From: Pedobacter nutrimenti
GTDB taxonomy: Bacteria; Bacteroidota; Bacteroidia; Sphingobacteriales; Sphingobacteriaceae
Length of the DNA stretch: 64,000 nucleotides
Direction: 5' to 3'
Assembly (NCBI RefSeq): GCF_003208655.1
Contig: NZ_QKLU01000004.1
Location: 496,001-560,000 of the forward strand
This document shows positions 1 to 8,016 of the stretch, one piece after another. Position 1 is the stretch's first letter. The number at the start of each line of letters is the position of its first letter. The position numbers and the translations under genes were made by a program. Below the pieces are notes generated by a model. It was not told the origin of the DNA. It did not search any database and saw only the letters and a list, made by a program, of their open reading frames with translations.

Positions 1-167
1 CTTTATAGAAAAACAAGCACTCAGATGGTGCTTTAACAGCGGACGTTTAAACTAAAAACTGTGCAAAGATAGGCAAAACAAGGTCAAAAACCAAGTTTTA
101 ACTCAAAAAAGCGTTTGAAGGGCCTTCATTCAGACCTCCTAAAACAGTTTAAAACAGGATAAAAAAA

Positions 168-2150
168 TCAGTCTGAAAACAGGTACTGAACAATTTTTCC
201 GTACAGTTCCGAAGGGTTAAAAGGCTTGGAAATATAATCGTTCATTCCTGCTTCAATCGTTTTGCCTTTAACCTCTGAAAAAGCCGATGCGGTGAGCGCA
301 ATAATGGGTATTTTCTGAAAACGTTCTCCTTTGAGCGCACGGATTTTAACACTCGCTTTATAACCATCCATCACCGGCATTTGAAGGTCCATCAGTACCA
401 GGTGATACTCATTTTGTTTGACCTTTTCCACGGCCCCTGTCCCAGTTCCGGCAAGATCTACCTGCAGGCCCCATTTTTCCATAAATTTAAGGGCAACCTT
501 GGTATTGATTTCATTATCCTCAGCCAGCAGGACCTTGTAGCCCCCCAGATTCTGCAACTGGCTGGTCTGACCATGATAGGCACGAGCAGATTTTTTTTCG
601 CTTTTTTTGAAAGACAAGCTAAAGGAAAAAGAAGATCCTTTCCCCGGTTGGGAAATCAGGTGTACCTCGCTTCCCTGCAGCTGCAATAATTTTTTAGTAA
701 TGGCCAGTCCTAAACCTGTGCCACCGAAACGCCTGGTCGTATCTGCGCTGGCTTGCGCAAAACTCTCAAAAATATAATCCTGTACCGCAGGTTCTATACC
801 GATCCCTGTATCTTTTACCCCAAAGTCCAGCTGCACACTTTGATGGTCTGCAGACCGGAGCCCAATGGTCACCAGCACTGAGCCTTTTTTTGTAAATTTA
901 AGTGCATTGCTGATCAGGTTATTTAATATCTGTGAAAGGCGCACCGGATCGCCCACCAAAATTTGAGGCAGTGCTGCATCCATTTTAAGCTCAAAACGGA
1001 TTCCTTTTTCGTCAGCCTGGATCTGGTGGGCATGCTTGATGCTGCTCATCAGTTCTGTTAAATTAAAATCCGTTTCTTCAAAAACTATTTTTCCGGATTC
1101 AATTTTACTATAATCCAGGATGTCATTGATCAGGCTCAGTAAGTTTTCACTTGAAAATTTCAGGACCTTGAGATTTTCGATTTGTTCAGCTTTGGGATCT
1201 TCCTGCAACAACAAATGTGTCATACCAATCACCGCATTCATCGGCGTACGGATTTCATGGCTCATATTAGACAGGAATTGTTGTTTGGCCAGCGCTGCGC
1301 TTTCAGCAGTCTGCTTGGCCTTAAGCAGTTCTGCTTCCGTATGCTTTACGGCCGTAATATCCATCACCGCTCCCATTATTTTCACCGTTTTTCCATCTTT
1401 AACCACGGGTATACCAATGCTCCTCAGCCATTTGTCATCATGTATGGTCTGAAGTTCCAGATCATAGGGCTGTTGCTGTTCAATGGCTTTTTTTAGCCCT
1501 TCTTCCAAACGCCTTCTTCCATCTTCCCGGTAAAAAGAAATGGCCTGTTCCACGGTGGTGGTATCGTCTGGTATTCCCGATAAAAGTTTAAGGTATTTTG
1601 TTCTGTACACAGAACCTGTTAATACATCATATTCCCAGCCCCCTGTTTTATTGATCCGCTGGCTGGTGTCCAATAATTCTACTGTCCTTTTCAATTCGGC
1701 CTCTGCCTTAAGTAAGCGTTGTTCTGCTGCTTTTTGCTCAGAAATATCCTGACAAAATACAGTTACCCCTTTCACTGTGCCATCTGCAGCAAATACCGGA
1801 TTGCAGATCATACTGTAAAAGGCCCGGTGTAAATCTGGTTCCCCAAACTCTTCTATGGTCTCAACCGTTTGGCCCGATAAGACCCGGTTAAATAATTCAA
1901 CTGTTTTATCCTCATCAATTCCACTATTTTTCCCGGCAAGCTCCCGGTAATTGTCTCCCAGCTGCAACTCCACTCCCCGGCCCGCTTTGATGACTTCCTG
2001 ATGTGCCTTGTTAAAAACCGTATAGTTAAAATGTTCATCAAAGGCAAAAATACTGGCACTGGTACTGTCCAGCACGGACTGGAGCCTTTCAATCTCTTCC
2101 AAAAGTTCTGCTTTGGACAGTCCCCCCAAATCTTTTTTGCTTTTCCTCAT
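168..2150 (-). CDS. hybrid sensor histidine kinase / response regulator
   Basis: A 660-residue hybrid kinase. Two PAS-like sensor regions lie at about residues 25-140 and 165-270, followed by a HisKA domain with the phospho-accepting histidine at 298 (SNMSHEIRTP), a HATPase domain with the N box (NNLISNALKF, about 410) and G boxes (DTGIGI, GGTGLGL), and a C-terminal receiver domain with phospho-acceptor Asp588 (LVLMDLQMPVMDGY). No signal peptide or membrane segment is seen, so it should sense a cytoplasmic cue. No separate response regulator or Hpt gene is adjacent, so it is an orphan; it could pass phosphate to an unlinked Hpt protein. The domain call is secure, the signal unknown. Confidence 0.95.
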   Translation of the reverse strand: MRKSKKDLGGLSKAELLEEIERLQSVLDSTSASIFAFDEHFNYTVFNKAHQEVIKAGRGVELQLGDNYRELAGKNSGIDEDKTVELFNRVLSGQTVETIEEFGEPDLHRAFYSMICNPVFAADGTVKGVTVFCQDISEQKAAEQRLLKAEAELKRTVELLDTSQRINKTGGWEYDVLTGSVYRTKYLKLLSGIPDDTTTVEQAISFYREDGRRRLEEGLKKAIEQQQPYDLELQTIHDDKWLRSIGIPVVKDGKTVKIMGAVMDITAVKHTEAELLKAKQTAESAALAKQQFLSNMSHEIRTPMNAVIGMTHLLLQEDPKAEQIENLKVLKFSSENLLSLINDILDYSKIESGKIVFEETDFNLTELMSSIKHAHQIQADEKGIRFELKMDAALPQILVGDPVRLSQILNNLISNALKFTKKGSVLVTIGLRSADHQSVQLDFGVKDTGIGIEPAVQDYIFESFAQASADTTRRFGGTGLGLAITKKLLQLQGSEVHLISQPGKGSSFSFSLSFKKSEKKSARAYHGQTSQLQNLGGYKVLLAEDNEINTKVALKFMEKWGLQVDLAGTGTGAVEKVKQNEYHLVLMDLQMPVMDGYKASVKIRALKGERFQKIPIIALTASAFSEVKGKTIEAGMNDYISKPFNPSELYGKIVQYLFSD

Positions 2151-2264
2151 AATATATTAAGATGATCACTGTTCCAACAACAATTAATCAGCCAAAATTT
2201 TCAATATAAAAAAGCAGCTTAATGGAAAACAGATCGAAAAAAGCAGAAAAGAACAGGCTACTGT

Positions 2265-2873
2265 CTAACCGTGAATGGCTTCCTTATTTCCAAAACTTTG
2301 GATCAGCTCACCTTCAAAGTCCAGCCATTCTTTCCACCTTTTTTCCACATCAACATCTATTGTATATTTCCGGGCAAAATTAAGAAATGTGGTATAATGC
2401 CCAGCTTCTGAGACCATCAGATCATGATAGAATTTTGCCAGCTCGGGATCTTTAATGTTTTGAGAAAGTACACGAAAACGCTCACAACTTCGGGCCTCGA
2501 TCATGGCCGCAAACAAAAGGCGGTCAATAAAAGCAGAATTCCGGCTCCCGTCTTTTTTACTGAACTTCACCAGGCGGCCGACATAATCATCCTTCCGCTC
2601 ACGTCCTAAAGTGTAGCCCCTGTTTTTGATGATGTCTACCACCATTTGAAAATGTTGCATTTCTTCAATGGCAATGGAGGTAAGTTCCTCCACCAGGTCC
2701 ATGTGCTCGGAATTATTGGCAATCAGGGTAATGGCATTTGTGGCAGCCTTTTGTTCACACCAGGCATGGTCAGACAAAATCTCTTCTAAATTTGATTCTG
2801 CAATATTTGCCCAGCGGGGGTCTGTCAATAATTTTAATCCAAGCATGAGTTTCCGATCAGTTTTTTCCTGCAA
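2265..2873 (-). CDS. miaE: tRNA-(ms2io6A)-hydroxylase MiaE-like
   Basis: A 202-residue ferritin-like diiron protein matching the MiaE family in length and motifs. Likely iron ligands sit in HAWCEQKAA (about residue 36), the IEEMQHF helix (about 68) and the EARSCERF and SEAGHYTTF helices. MiaE hydroxylates the isopentenyl side chain of 2-methylthio-isopentenyladenosine at tRNA position 37, using O2. It lies divergently from the glycosyltransferase gene with 76 bp between the start codons, so the two share a promoter region. No miaA or miaB lies nearby. The family assignment is from recognition of the sequence, not from a search. Confidence 0.9.
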   Translation of the reverse strand: MQEKTDRKLMLGLKLLTDPRWANIAESNLEEILSDHAWCEQKAATNAITLIANNSEHMDLVEELTSIAIEEMQHFQMVVDIIKNRGYTLGRERKDDYVGRLVKFSKKDGSRNSAFIDRLLFAAMIEARSCERFRVLSQNIKDPELAKFYHDLMVSEAGHYTTFLNFARKYTIDVDVEKRWKEWLDFEGELIQSFGNKEAIHG

Positions 2874-2919
2874 AATTAGGAATAATCATAGGCTTTTAAA
2901 ATTATGCATTAAAAACGGC

Positions 2920-2927
2920 TAGTTTTG
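2920..2927 (+). promoter_or_regulatory. candidate -7 box TAGTTTTG
   Basis: TAGTTTTG fits the Bacteroidota -7 consensus TAnnTTTG exactly and lies 22 bp before the ATG at 2950. No convincing TTG -33 element is seen at the expected spacing, so this is only a candidate for the glycosyltransferase gene. Confidence 0.4.
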
Positions 2928-2949
2928 CAGGGATTAATTTTCAGAAGCA

Positions 2950-4182
2950 ATGAACACAAAGCAATTACTGATCATCGGACAAGTCTGGCCAGAGCCCGAA
3001 TCATCGGCTGCAGGAACCAGGATGATCCAGCTGGTCAAACTATTTCTTTCTCAGGGCTACCACATCTGCTTTGCTTCAGCGGCCTCCAAAAGTGAATTTA
3101 GTTTCAATCTGGAACAGCTTGGCGTACAGGAACAGGAAATCAAATTAAATGACTATAGCTTTAACCTGTTTTTAAAAAATCTGGATCCCGGACTGGTTCT
3201 TTTTGACCGCTTTATGATTGAAGAGCAGTATGGCTGGAGATTGCGGCAGGAATGTCCCGGGGCCTTGCTGCTACTGGATACTGAAGACCTTCATTTTTTA
3301 CGTCATGCCAGACAACAGGCCATCAAAAAAGAAAAACCAGAAGACCTTTTTACAGACCTCGCCAAAAGAGAAATTGCTTCCATACTGCGTTGTGACCTGA
3401 GCCTGATCATCTCAGAGGCCGAGATGAATCTCCTGGAACAGCAATTCCGTATAGATCCCGCTTTACTTTACTATATTCCTTTTTTAGAAGAAGAACTGAC
3501 AGCAGAACAAGTCAGGCAGTGGAAAACGTATGAGCAGCGGGAAGGCTTTGTTTTTATTGGTAATTTTTTACACGAGCCCAACTGGCATACGGTGCAAATT
3601 TTAAAAACGGAAATCTGGCCCTTGCTGCGCAAAAAATTACCTGGTGCCAGTCTGAACATTTACGGGGCTTATCCTTCCCAAAAGGTTTTGCAATTACACC
3701 ATGAAAAGGAAAAATTCTATGTGCATGGCCGTGCAAAAAATGCTATTGAAGCCATTTCCAAACACAAAATCCTTTTGGCTCCAATTCAATTCGGAGCTGG
3801 TCTTAAAGGAAAATTTATAGATGCCATGCGTAGCGGAACGCCAACTGTTACCACACCGGCAGGTGCCGAAGCCATGAAAGGAAAGTTGCAATGGAACGGC
3901 ACACTAACGGACAATTATCAGGATTTTATTAGCGCGGCAGCGGCTTTGTATCAGGATAAAGCACAATGGCTTGAAGCCGGAAAAAATGGCATCCGGATAT
4001 TGAATGAACGTTATGGAAAAGCAAAATTTGAAACTGCCTTTATTCAGAAAGTAAATCACCTGCAATCTCATTTATCGGTACACCGCCAGCAAAATTTCTT
4101 TGGTCAGTTACTTCAATACCATACCGCAAACAGTACAAAATACATGTCCCTTTGGATCGAAGAAAAAAACAAAAAAAATTGA
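2950..4182 (+). CDS. glycosyltransferase, GT-B fold (GT4-like)
   Basis: A 410-residue protein that looks like a two-domain GT-B glycosyltransferase. The N-terminal half has the opening strand LLIIGQVWPEPESSAAGTR, where the usual glycine loop for acceptor binding lies. The C-terminal half has the donor-domain pattern: FVFIGNFLHEPN (about residue 200), a SLNIYGAYPS strand, and the E/G-rich segment ending GLKGKFIDAMRSGTPTVTTP (about 288-306). No signal peptide is present, so it is probably cytoplasmic or peripheral and acts in surface polysaccharide or lipid glycosylation. Sugar and acceptor cannot be told. The next gene begins 67 bp downstream on the same strand. Confidence 0.85.
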   Translation: MNTKQLLIIGQVWPEPESSAAGTRMIQLVKLFLSQGYHICFASAASKSEFSFNLEQLGVQEQEIKLNDYSFNLFLKNLDPGLVLFDRFMIEEQYGWRLRQECPGALLLLDTEDLHFLRHARQQAIKKEKPEDLFTDLAKREIASILRCDLSLIISEAEMNLLEQQFRIDPALLYYIPFLEEELTAEQVRQWKTYEQREGFVFIGNFLHEPNWHTVQILKTEIWPLLRKKLPGASLNIYGAYPSQKVLQLHHEKEKFYVHGRAKNAIEAISKHKILLAPIQFGAGLKGKFIDAMRSGTPTVTTPAGAEAMKGKLQWNGTLTDNYQDFISAAAALYQDKAQWLEAGKNGIRILNERYGKAKFETAFIQKVNHLQSHLSVHRQQNFFGQLLQYHTANSTKYMSLWIEEKNKKN

Positions 4183-4249
4183 GGCTATCCTGTTTCAGCT
4201 CCTTTTGTATCAGGACTTTTATGCTATATTAGCAGCAGCAAACCAATCC

Positions 4250-4597
4250 ATGAAACATCCGTACAAATCGCAGCTCCTGCTGAACCTTAAAGCGCATTAT
4301 CATGATCCCTCATGGCGTAGTCTTACCTATTTTGATTCCAGCAGAGAAGAAATCCTTTTTGTCCTTCCTAAAACTGAAAACATCCAGGAAGTCTTCAATG
4401 GCCTTTATGAAACTTTGGCCATGCTGCCGGAAATTGAACACCCAAGGGAAAGGGTTGTGATCAGTTTTTGCTATCCAAACGGAGAGGCTTACTGCTCCCG
4501 GTTGATCAACCCCAGCACACAGGATGAAATTAACCTTGCCCTGATTGGTTATCGTCCGCAACGCCAGATCAGACCTGAAGAACTGCAGGAGTTTTAA
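4250..4597 (+). CDS. conserved small hypothetical protein
   Basis: A 115-residue soluble protein with no signal peptide or membrane segment. I chose the ATG at 4250 (MKHPYKSQLLL) because earlier in-frame codons overlap the end of the glycosyltransferase gene and translate to unlikely sequence. The mixed alpha/beta composition gives no motif I recognise. It follows the glycosyltransferase closely on the same strand and is probably cotranscribed with it. Function unknown. Confidence 0.7.
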   Translation: MKHPYKSQLLLNLKAHYHDPSWRSLTYFDSSREEILFVLPKTENIQEVFNGLYETLAMLPEIEHPRERVVISFCYPNGEAYCSRLINPSTQDEINLALIGYRPQRQIRPEELQEF

Positions 4598-4728
4598 TTC
4601 AGGAATAAGATCTTTACCACTATTAACACATCATTATTCTGATACATAACCATAATTTAAGTTATTTTAATAATACATAGCTTTTATGGAAATTTGTATG
4701 CCTGATCAAAAAGACAGGCTTCAAAAAA

Positions 4729-5955
4729 ATGAATGCGTATACTAAATCTATCCCGGCCACTTCATCCCAGGCATTGGATATTACTCAAAAAAAAGGTCTT
4801 CCAGCTGCATTATGGGCATTAACGATTAGTGCTTTTGCCATTGGGACCACTGAATTTGTAATTGTAGGTTTGTTACAAACTGTTGCCAAAGACCTTAACA
4901 TCAGTATCCCTTCAGCAGGTTTACTGGTCAGTTTATATGCGATTGGCGTTGCCATAGGAGCTCCAATTTTAACCGCACTGACCAGCAGGATACCGAGAAA
5001 ACCGCTACTTATTTCTTTAATGGCACTCTTTATTATAGGAAATGGACTGGCCTCTATTGCGCCAGGTTTTATTACCCTGGTGCTGGCCCGGGTCATAACA
5101 GGTTTTGCCCATGGTGTATTTTTTGCCATTGGTGCAACCATTGCTGCGGCACTGGTCCCTGCCGAAAAAAGGGCATCTGCTATTGCAATTATGTTTTCAG
5201 GCTTAACCATAGCCATTGTTACCGGTGTTCCGCTGGGTACTTTTATCGGTCAGCATTTTGGCTGGCGGGCCACCTTTATTGGCGTTGCATTTCTGGGCCT
5301 TATCGGATTGATTTCCAGTGTGATTTTAATTCCCTCAAACCTCAAAAATGAAAAGGCCGCCTCTTTCAAATCACAGTTAAAAGTTCTGGGCAATAGACGT
5401 CTTCTGCTGGGCTTTCTGATGACCGCTTTAGGTTATGGAGGTACCTTTGTGGCTTTCACTTATCTGTCCCCAATTCTGCAGGAAATTACCGGTCTGACAG
5501 AATCTACGGTTACGGTCATTCTGCTCCTTTATGGAATTGCCATTGCCATCGGGAACCTTGCCGGAGGAAAAGCAGCCAATAAAAACCCGCTCAAGGCGCT
5601 GCTCTGGATGTTCATTTTGCAGGCTGCTGTACTGTTTCTGTTCAGTTTTACGGTCCATTACACCATCCTGAGCGTGATCACTTTATTTATTCTGGGCGGG
5701 CTTTCTTTTGCCAATGTACCGGGCCTGCAGCTATTTGTGGTACAAACAGCAGAAAAACAGCTTCCCGGAACAGAAGATGTAGCCTCCGCCTTTAATATTG
5801 CATCCTTTAACATTGGCATCGCCATAGGTGCTTATGCCGGTGGCCTGATTGTCGCCTCTCCCCTTGGATTGAGTGCGACCCCCTGGGTCGGGGCGCTTTT
5901 TGTTGTGCTGGCCATTGGTGTCACCGGGATCAGCATCCGGTTAAACCGGAAATAA
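4729..5955 (+). CDS. MFS efflux transporter (DHA1, AraJ/YdhP-like)
   Basis: A 408-residue, twelve-helix major facilitator protein of the drug:H+ antiporter-1 type. The first helix carries the family signature GTTEFVIVGLLQTVAKDL (about residues 39-56), and motif A is present in degenerate form between helices 2 and 3 (LTSRIPRKPL). Relatives include AraJ and YdhP, which export sugars, drugs or small metabolites by proton antiport across the inner membrane. It is a single-gene unit, closed by a strong hairpin terminator 15 bp after the stop codon. Substrate cannot be predicted. Confidence 0.92.
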   Translation: MNAYTKSIPATSSQALDITQKKGLPAALWALTISAFAIGTTEFVIVGLLQTVAKDLNISIPSAGLLVSLYAIGVAIGAPILTALTSRIPRKPLLISLMALFIIGNGLASIAPGFITLVLARVITGFAHGVFFAIGATIAAALVPAEKRASAIAIMFSGLTIAIVTGVPLGTFIGQHFGWRATFIGVAFLGLIGLISSVILIPSNLKNEKAASFKSQLKVLGNRRLLLGFLMTALGYGGTFVAFTYLSPILQEITGLTESTVTVILLLYGIAIAIGNLAGGKAANKNPLKALLWMFILQAAVLFLFSFTVHYTILSVITLFILGGLSFANVPGLQLFVVQTAEKQLPGTEDVASAFNIASFNIGIAIGAYAGGLIVASPLGLSATPWVGALFVVLAIGVTGISIRLNRK

Positions 5956-5970
5956 GATTGTATGGTGAGT

Positions 5971-6006
5971 AAAAAAGGTCAGTATAAAGCATACTGACCT
6001 TTTTTA
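5971..6006. terminator. intrinsic terminator, bidirectional shape
   Basis: A perfect 15-bp inverted repeat, AAAAAAGGTCAGTAT - AAAGC - ATACTGACCTTTTTT, ends in a T run just after the MFS gene. Confidence 0.9.
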
Positions 6007-6084
6007 TTTAACACAATCATAATAAACAAAAAACCCTGGGTTTAACAATGAACAGTTGTTTTGTGCTCTGTACAGGATGTGTTA

Positions 6085-6663
6085 ATGATGACCTACAATC
6101 AGCTTTCCGATAACGATTTGCTCCTGCTCTTAAAACAAAGAGACCATCAGGCCTATACGGAAATCTACAAAAGATACTGGAGTGTACTTTACCGCTATTC
6201 CAGAAAAATCCTTCAGAACGAAAACGAATCCAAAGATGTTATCCAGGACGTGTTTGTAATGATCTGGTCAAAGTCCGACCAACTGGACATACACAGCTCT
6301 TTATCTTCCTTTCTTTATACCACAGTAAGAAACAGCATTCTGAAAATCTTCACCAAAACCAAGGTTAAAGAAAAATACATGAGTTCTCTTGAAAAATTCA
6401 TGGAAGAAGGAACAGATACAACCGACCACCTGCTCCGGGACCGGGAGCTGGCCTCAAGGATTGAAAAAGAGATTGCCCGCCTACCACTTAAAATGAGGGA
6501 AGTTTTTGAACTCAGCCGAAAAGACTTTCTGTCAAACAAAGAAATCGCAGGAAAAATGGAGATTTCTGACAAAACGGTAAAAAAACAAATCAACAACGCC
6601 CTTAAAATACTCCGCTTAAAACTTGGCCCCCTGGCCGCCCTGTTCCTGTTTATTCATTTCTAA
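6085..6663 (+). CDS. ECF RNA polymerase sigma factor (FecI-like)
   Basis: A 192-residue ECF sigma factor. Region 2 runs from about residue 20 (AYTEIYKRYWSVLYRYSRKIL) through DVIQDVFVMIWS, which contacts the -10 element and core polymerase. Region 4 ends with the helix-turn-helix LSNKEIAGKMEISDKTVKKQINNALKIL. The ATG pair at 6085/6088 is preferred over an upstream in-frame TTG at 6061. The FecR-type anti-sigma gene and a SusC gene with an STN domain follow, so it should be released when SusC binds its substrate and then transcribe the uptake genes. Confidence 0.93.
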   Translation: MMTYNQLSDNDLLLLLKQRDHQAYTEIYKRYWSVLYRYSRKILQNENESKDVIQDVFVMIWSKSDQLDIHSSLSSFLYTTVRNSILKIFTKTKVKEKYMSSLEKFMEEGTDTTDHLLRDRELASRIEKEIARLPLKMREVFELSRKDFLSNKEIAGKMEISDKTVKKQINNALKILRLKLGPLAALFLFIHF

Positions 6664-6740
6664 AAATTTATTTTTATTTTTTCTACTACCAATGGCCTGG
6701 TAAAAGATCATAACCATACAAACCGCTCAAAACGGGGAAT

Positions 6741-7874
6741 ATGGAAAACGAACGCTCAAAAAAACTACTTGAAAAATACCTGGCCGGTCAATGCACGGCC
6801 AAAGAAAAAGCCATTGTAGAAACCTGGTACCTTAGGGAAACCGATCAGCTCCCGGCAGATATAGAAGAACCGGACTATGAGAAACTCGAAAAAGAAATCT
6901 GGTCCAATATCCACAAGCTGCATCCTGAAAAAGCCAGTTCCGGCACCAAAAAATTCTGGTATGCCGCAGCAGCAATCCTTGTGTTGTGCGGCAGTTTATA
7001 TACCGGAGCTTATTTGAGCGGTGCCTTTTTACCTGACAGCCAATACGAGGCTGTAAAAAATGATATCCAACCAGGTAAAAACAAAGCCATTTTAACCTTA
7101 TCCAACGGCCATAAAATTAGCCTTGATGATGCCCTTAACGGAGAAATTGCCAAACAATCTGGTTGCCGAATTAGTAAAACAGCTGCCGGCCAGCTGATAT
7201 ACACCCTTGAATCAGAAAGCCCGGCCACGACCACAGGATTAAACAGCATAGAAACACCAAGGGGCGGACAATACCAGGTCAACCTTCCTGATGGCACAAA
7301 AGTATGGCTTAATGCCGCTTCTTCTTTAACCTATCCTGCAGCTTTTACCGGTCAACAACGCCAGGTGCAGCTCAAAGGCGAAGCCTATTTTGAAGTGGCC
7401 AAAAACAAGCAAATGCCTTTTATTGTCAGCAGCGAAAAACAGAAAATTGAGGTACTTGGTACGCATTTTAATGTCAATGCCTATGCAGATGGAGAACCTG
7501 TCAGGACCACTCTTGCAGAAGGTAGCGTCAGAATCTCTTTAACTCAAAACCCTGCTGAACAAGGCCTATTAAAGCCAGGGCAGCAGTCTGTTGCAGGAGC
7601 ACATTTAAAAATTGTTCCTGTCGAGGTGGAAGAGTTCCTTGCCTGGAAAGAAGGACTGTTTATGTTCAACAATGAGAACCTGGGCAGTATTATGAAAAAG
7701 GTAGAGCGCTGGTATGATGTTCAAATAAATTTTCAGGAACCCGTTTTAGCTGAACGCCGCTTCAGCGGCAGTGTATCCAGGTTCAGTCAGGTTTCCCAGC
7801 TTTTAAAAACATTAGAATTAACAGGGTCTGTTCACTTTAAAATTGAAGGGAGGAAAATTATAGTTACAAAATAA
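6741..7874 (+). CDS. FecR-family anti-sigma factor
   Basis: A 377-residue inner-membrane anti-sigma factor. A short cytoplasmic N-terminal segment that should bind the sigma factor is followed by one membrane helix at about residues 76-96 (YAAAAILVLCGSLYTGAYL), a periplasmic FecR domain with TPRGGQYQVNLPDGTKVWLN and KGEAYFEVAK (about 172-260), and a C-terminal DUF4974 domain (FMFNNENLGSIMKKVERWYDV). The periplasmic part should touch the STN domain of the SusC protein encoded next. The sigma gene ends 77 bp upstream. This is the standard Bacteroidota cell-surface signalling arrangement. Confidence 0.93.
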   Translation: MENERSKKLLEKYLAGQCTAKEKAIVETWYLRETDQLPADIEEPDYEKLEKEIWSNIHKLHPEKASSGTKKFWYAAAAILVLCGSLYTGAYLSGAFLPDSQYEAVKNDIQPGKNKAILTLSNGHKISLDDALNGEIAKQSGCRISKTAAGQLIYTLESESPATTTGLNSIETPRGGQYQVNLPDGTKVWLNAASSLTYPAAFTGQQRQVQLKGEAYFEVAKNKQMPFIVSSEKQKIEVLGTHFNVNAYADGEPVRTTLAEGSVRISLTQNPAEQGLLKPGQQSVAGAHLKIVPVEVEEFLAWKEGLFMFNNENLGSIMKKVERWYDVQINFQEPVLAERRFSGSVSRFSQVSQLLKTLELTGSVHFKIEGRKIIVTK

Positions 7875-7901
7875 ACCAGCAGGCCAAAGGATTCGAAAAA
7901 G

Positions 7902-7963
7902 GGTCAGCGATGCTGCGAACATCACTGACCTGTAAGGGTTTTACCCCGCATGTTTTATTGCGG
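7902..7963 (+). promoter_or_regulatory. two small hairpins in the SusC leader
   Basis: GGTCAGCGAT and ATCACTGACC (7902-7930) form a 10-bp stem with one mismatch, and CCGCA/TGCGG (7946-7963) a 5-bp stem. Both lie between the anti-sigma stop codon and the SusC start. There is no T run after the first stem, so a terminator is not supported; a leader structure or operator is possible. Confidence 0.3.
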
Positions 7964-8016
7964 TTGGCCGAATATACTAAGCGATAGAATACTTGAAACT
8001 CACAATAAACAAACAA

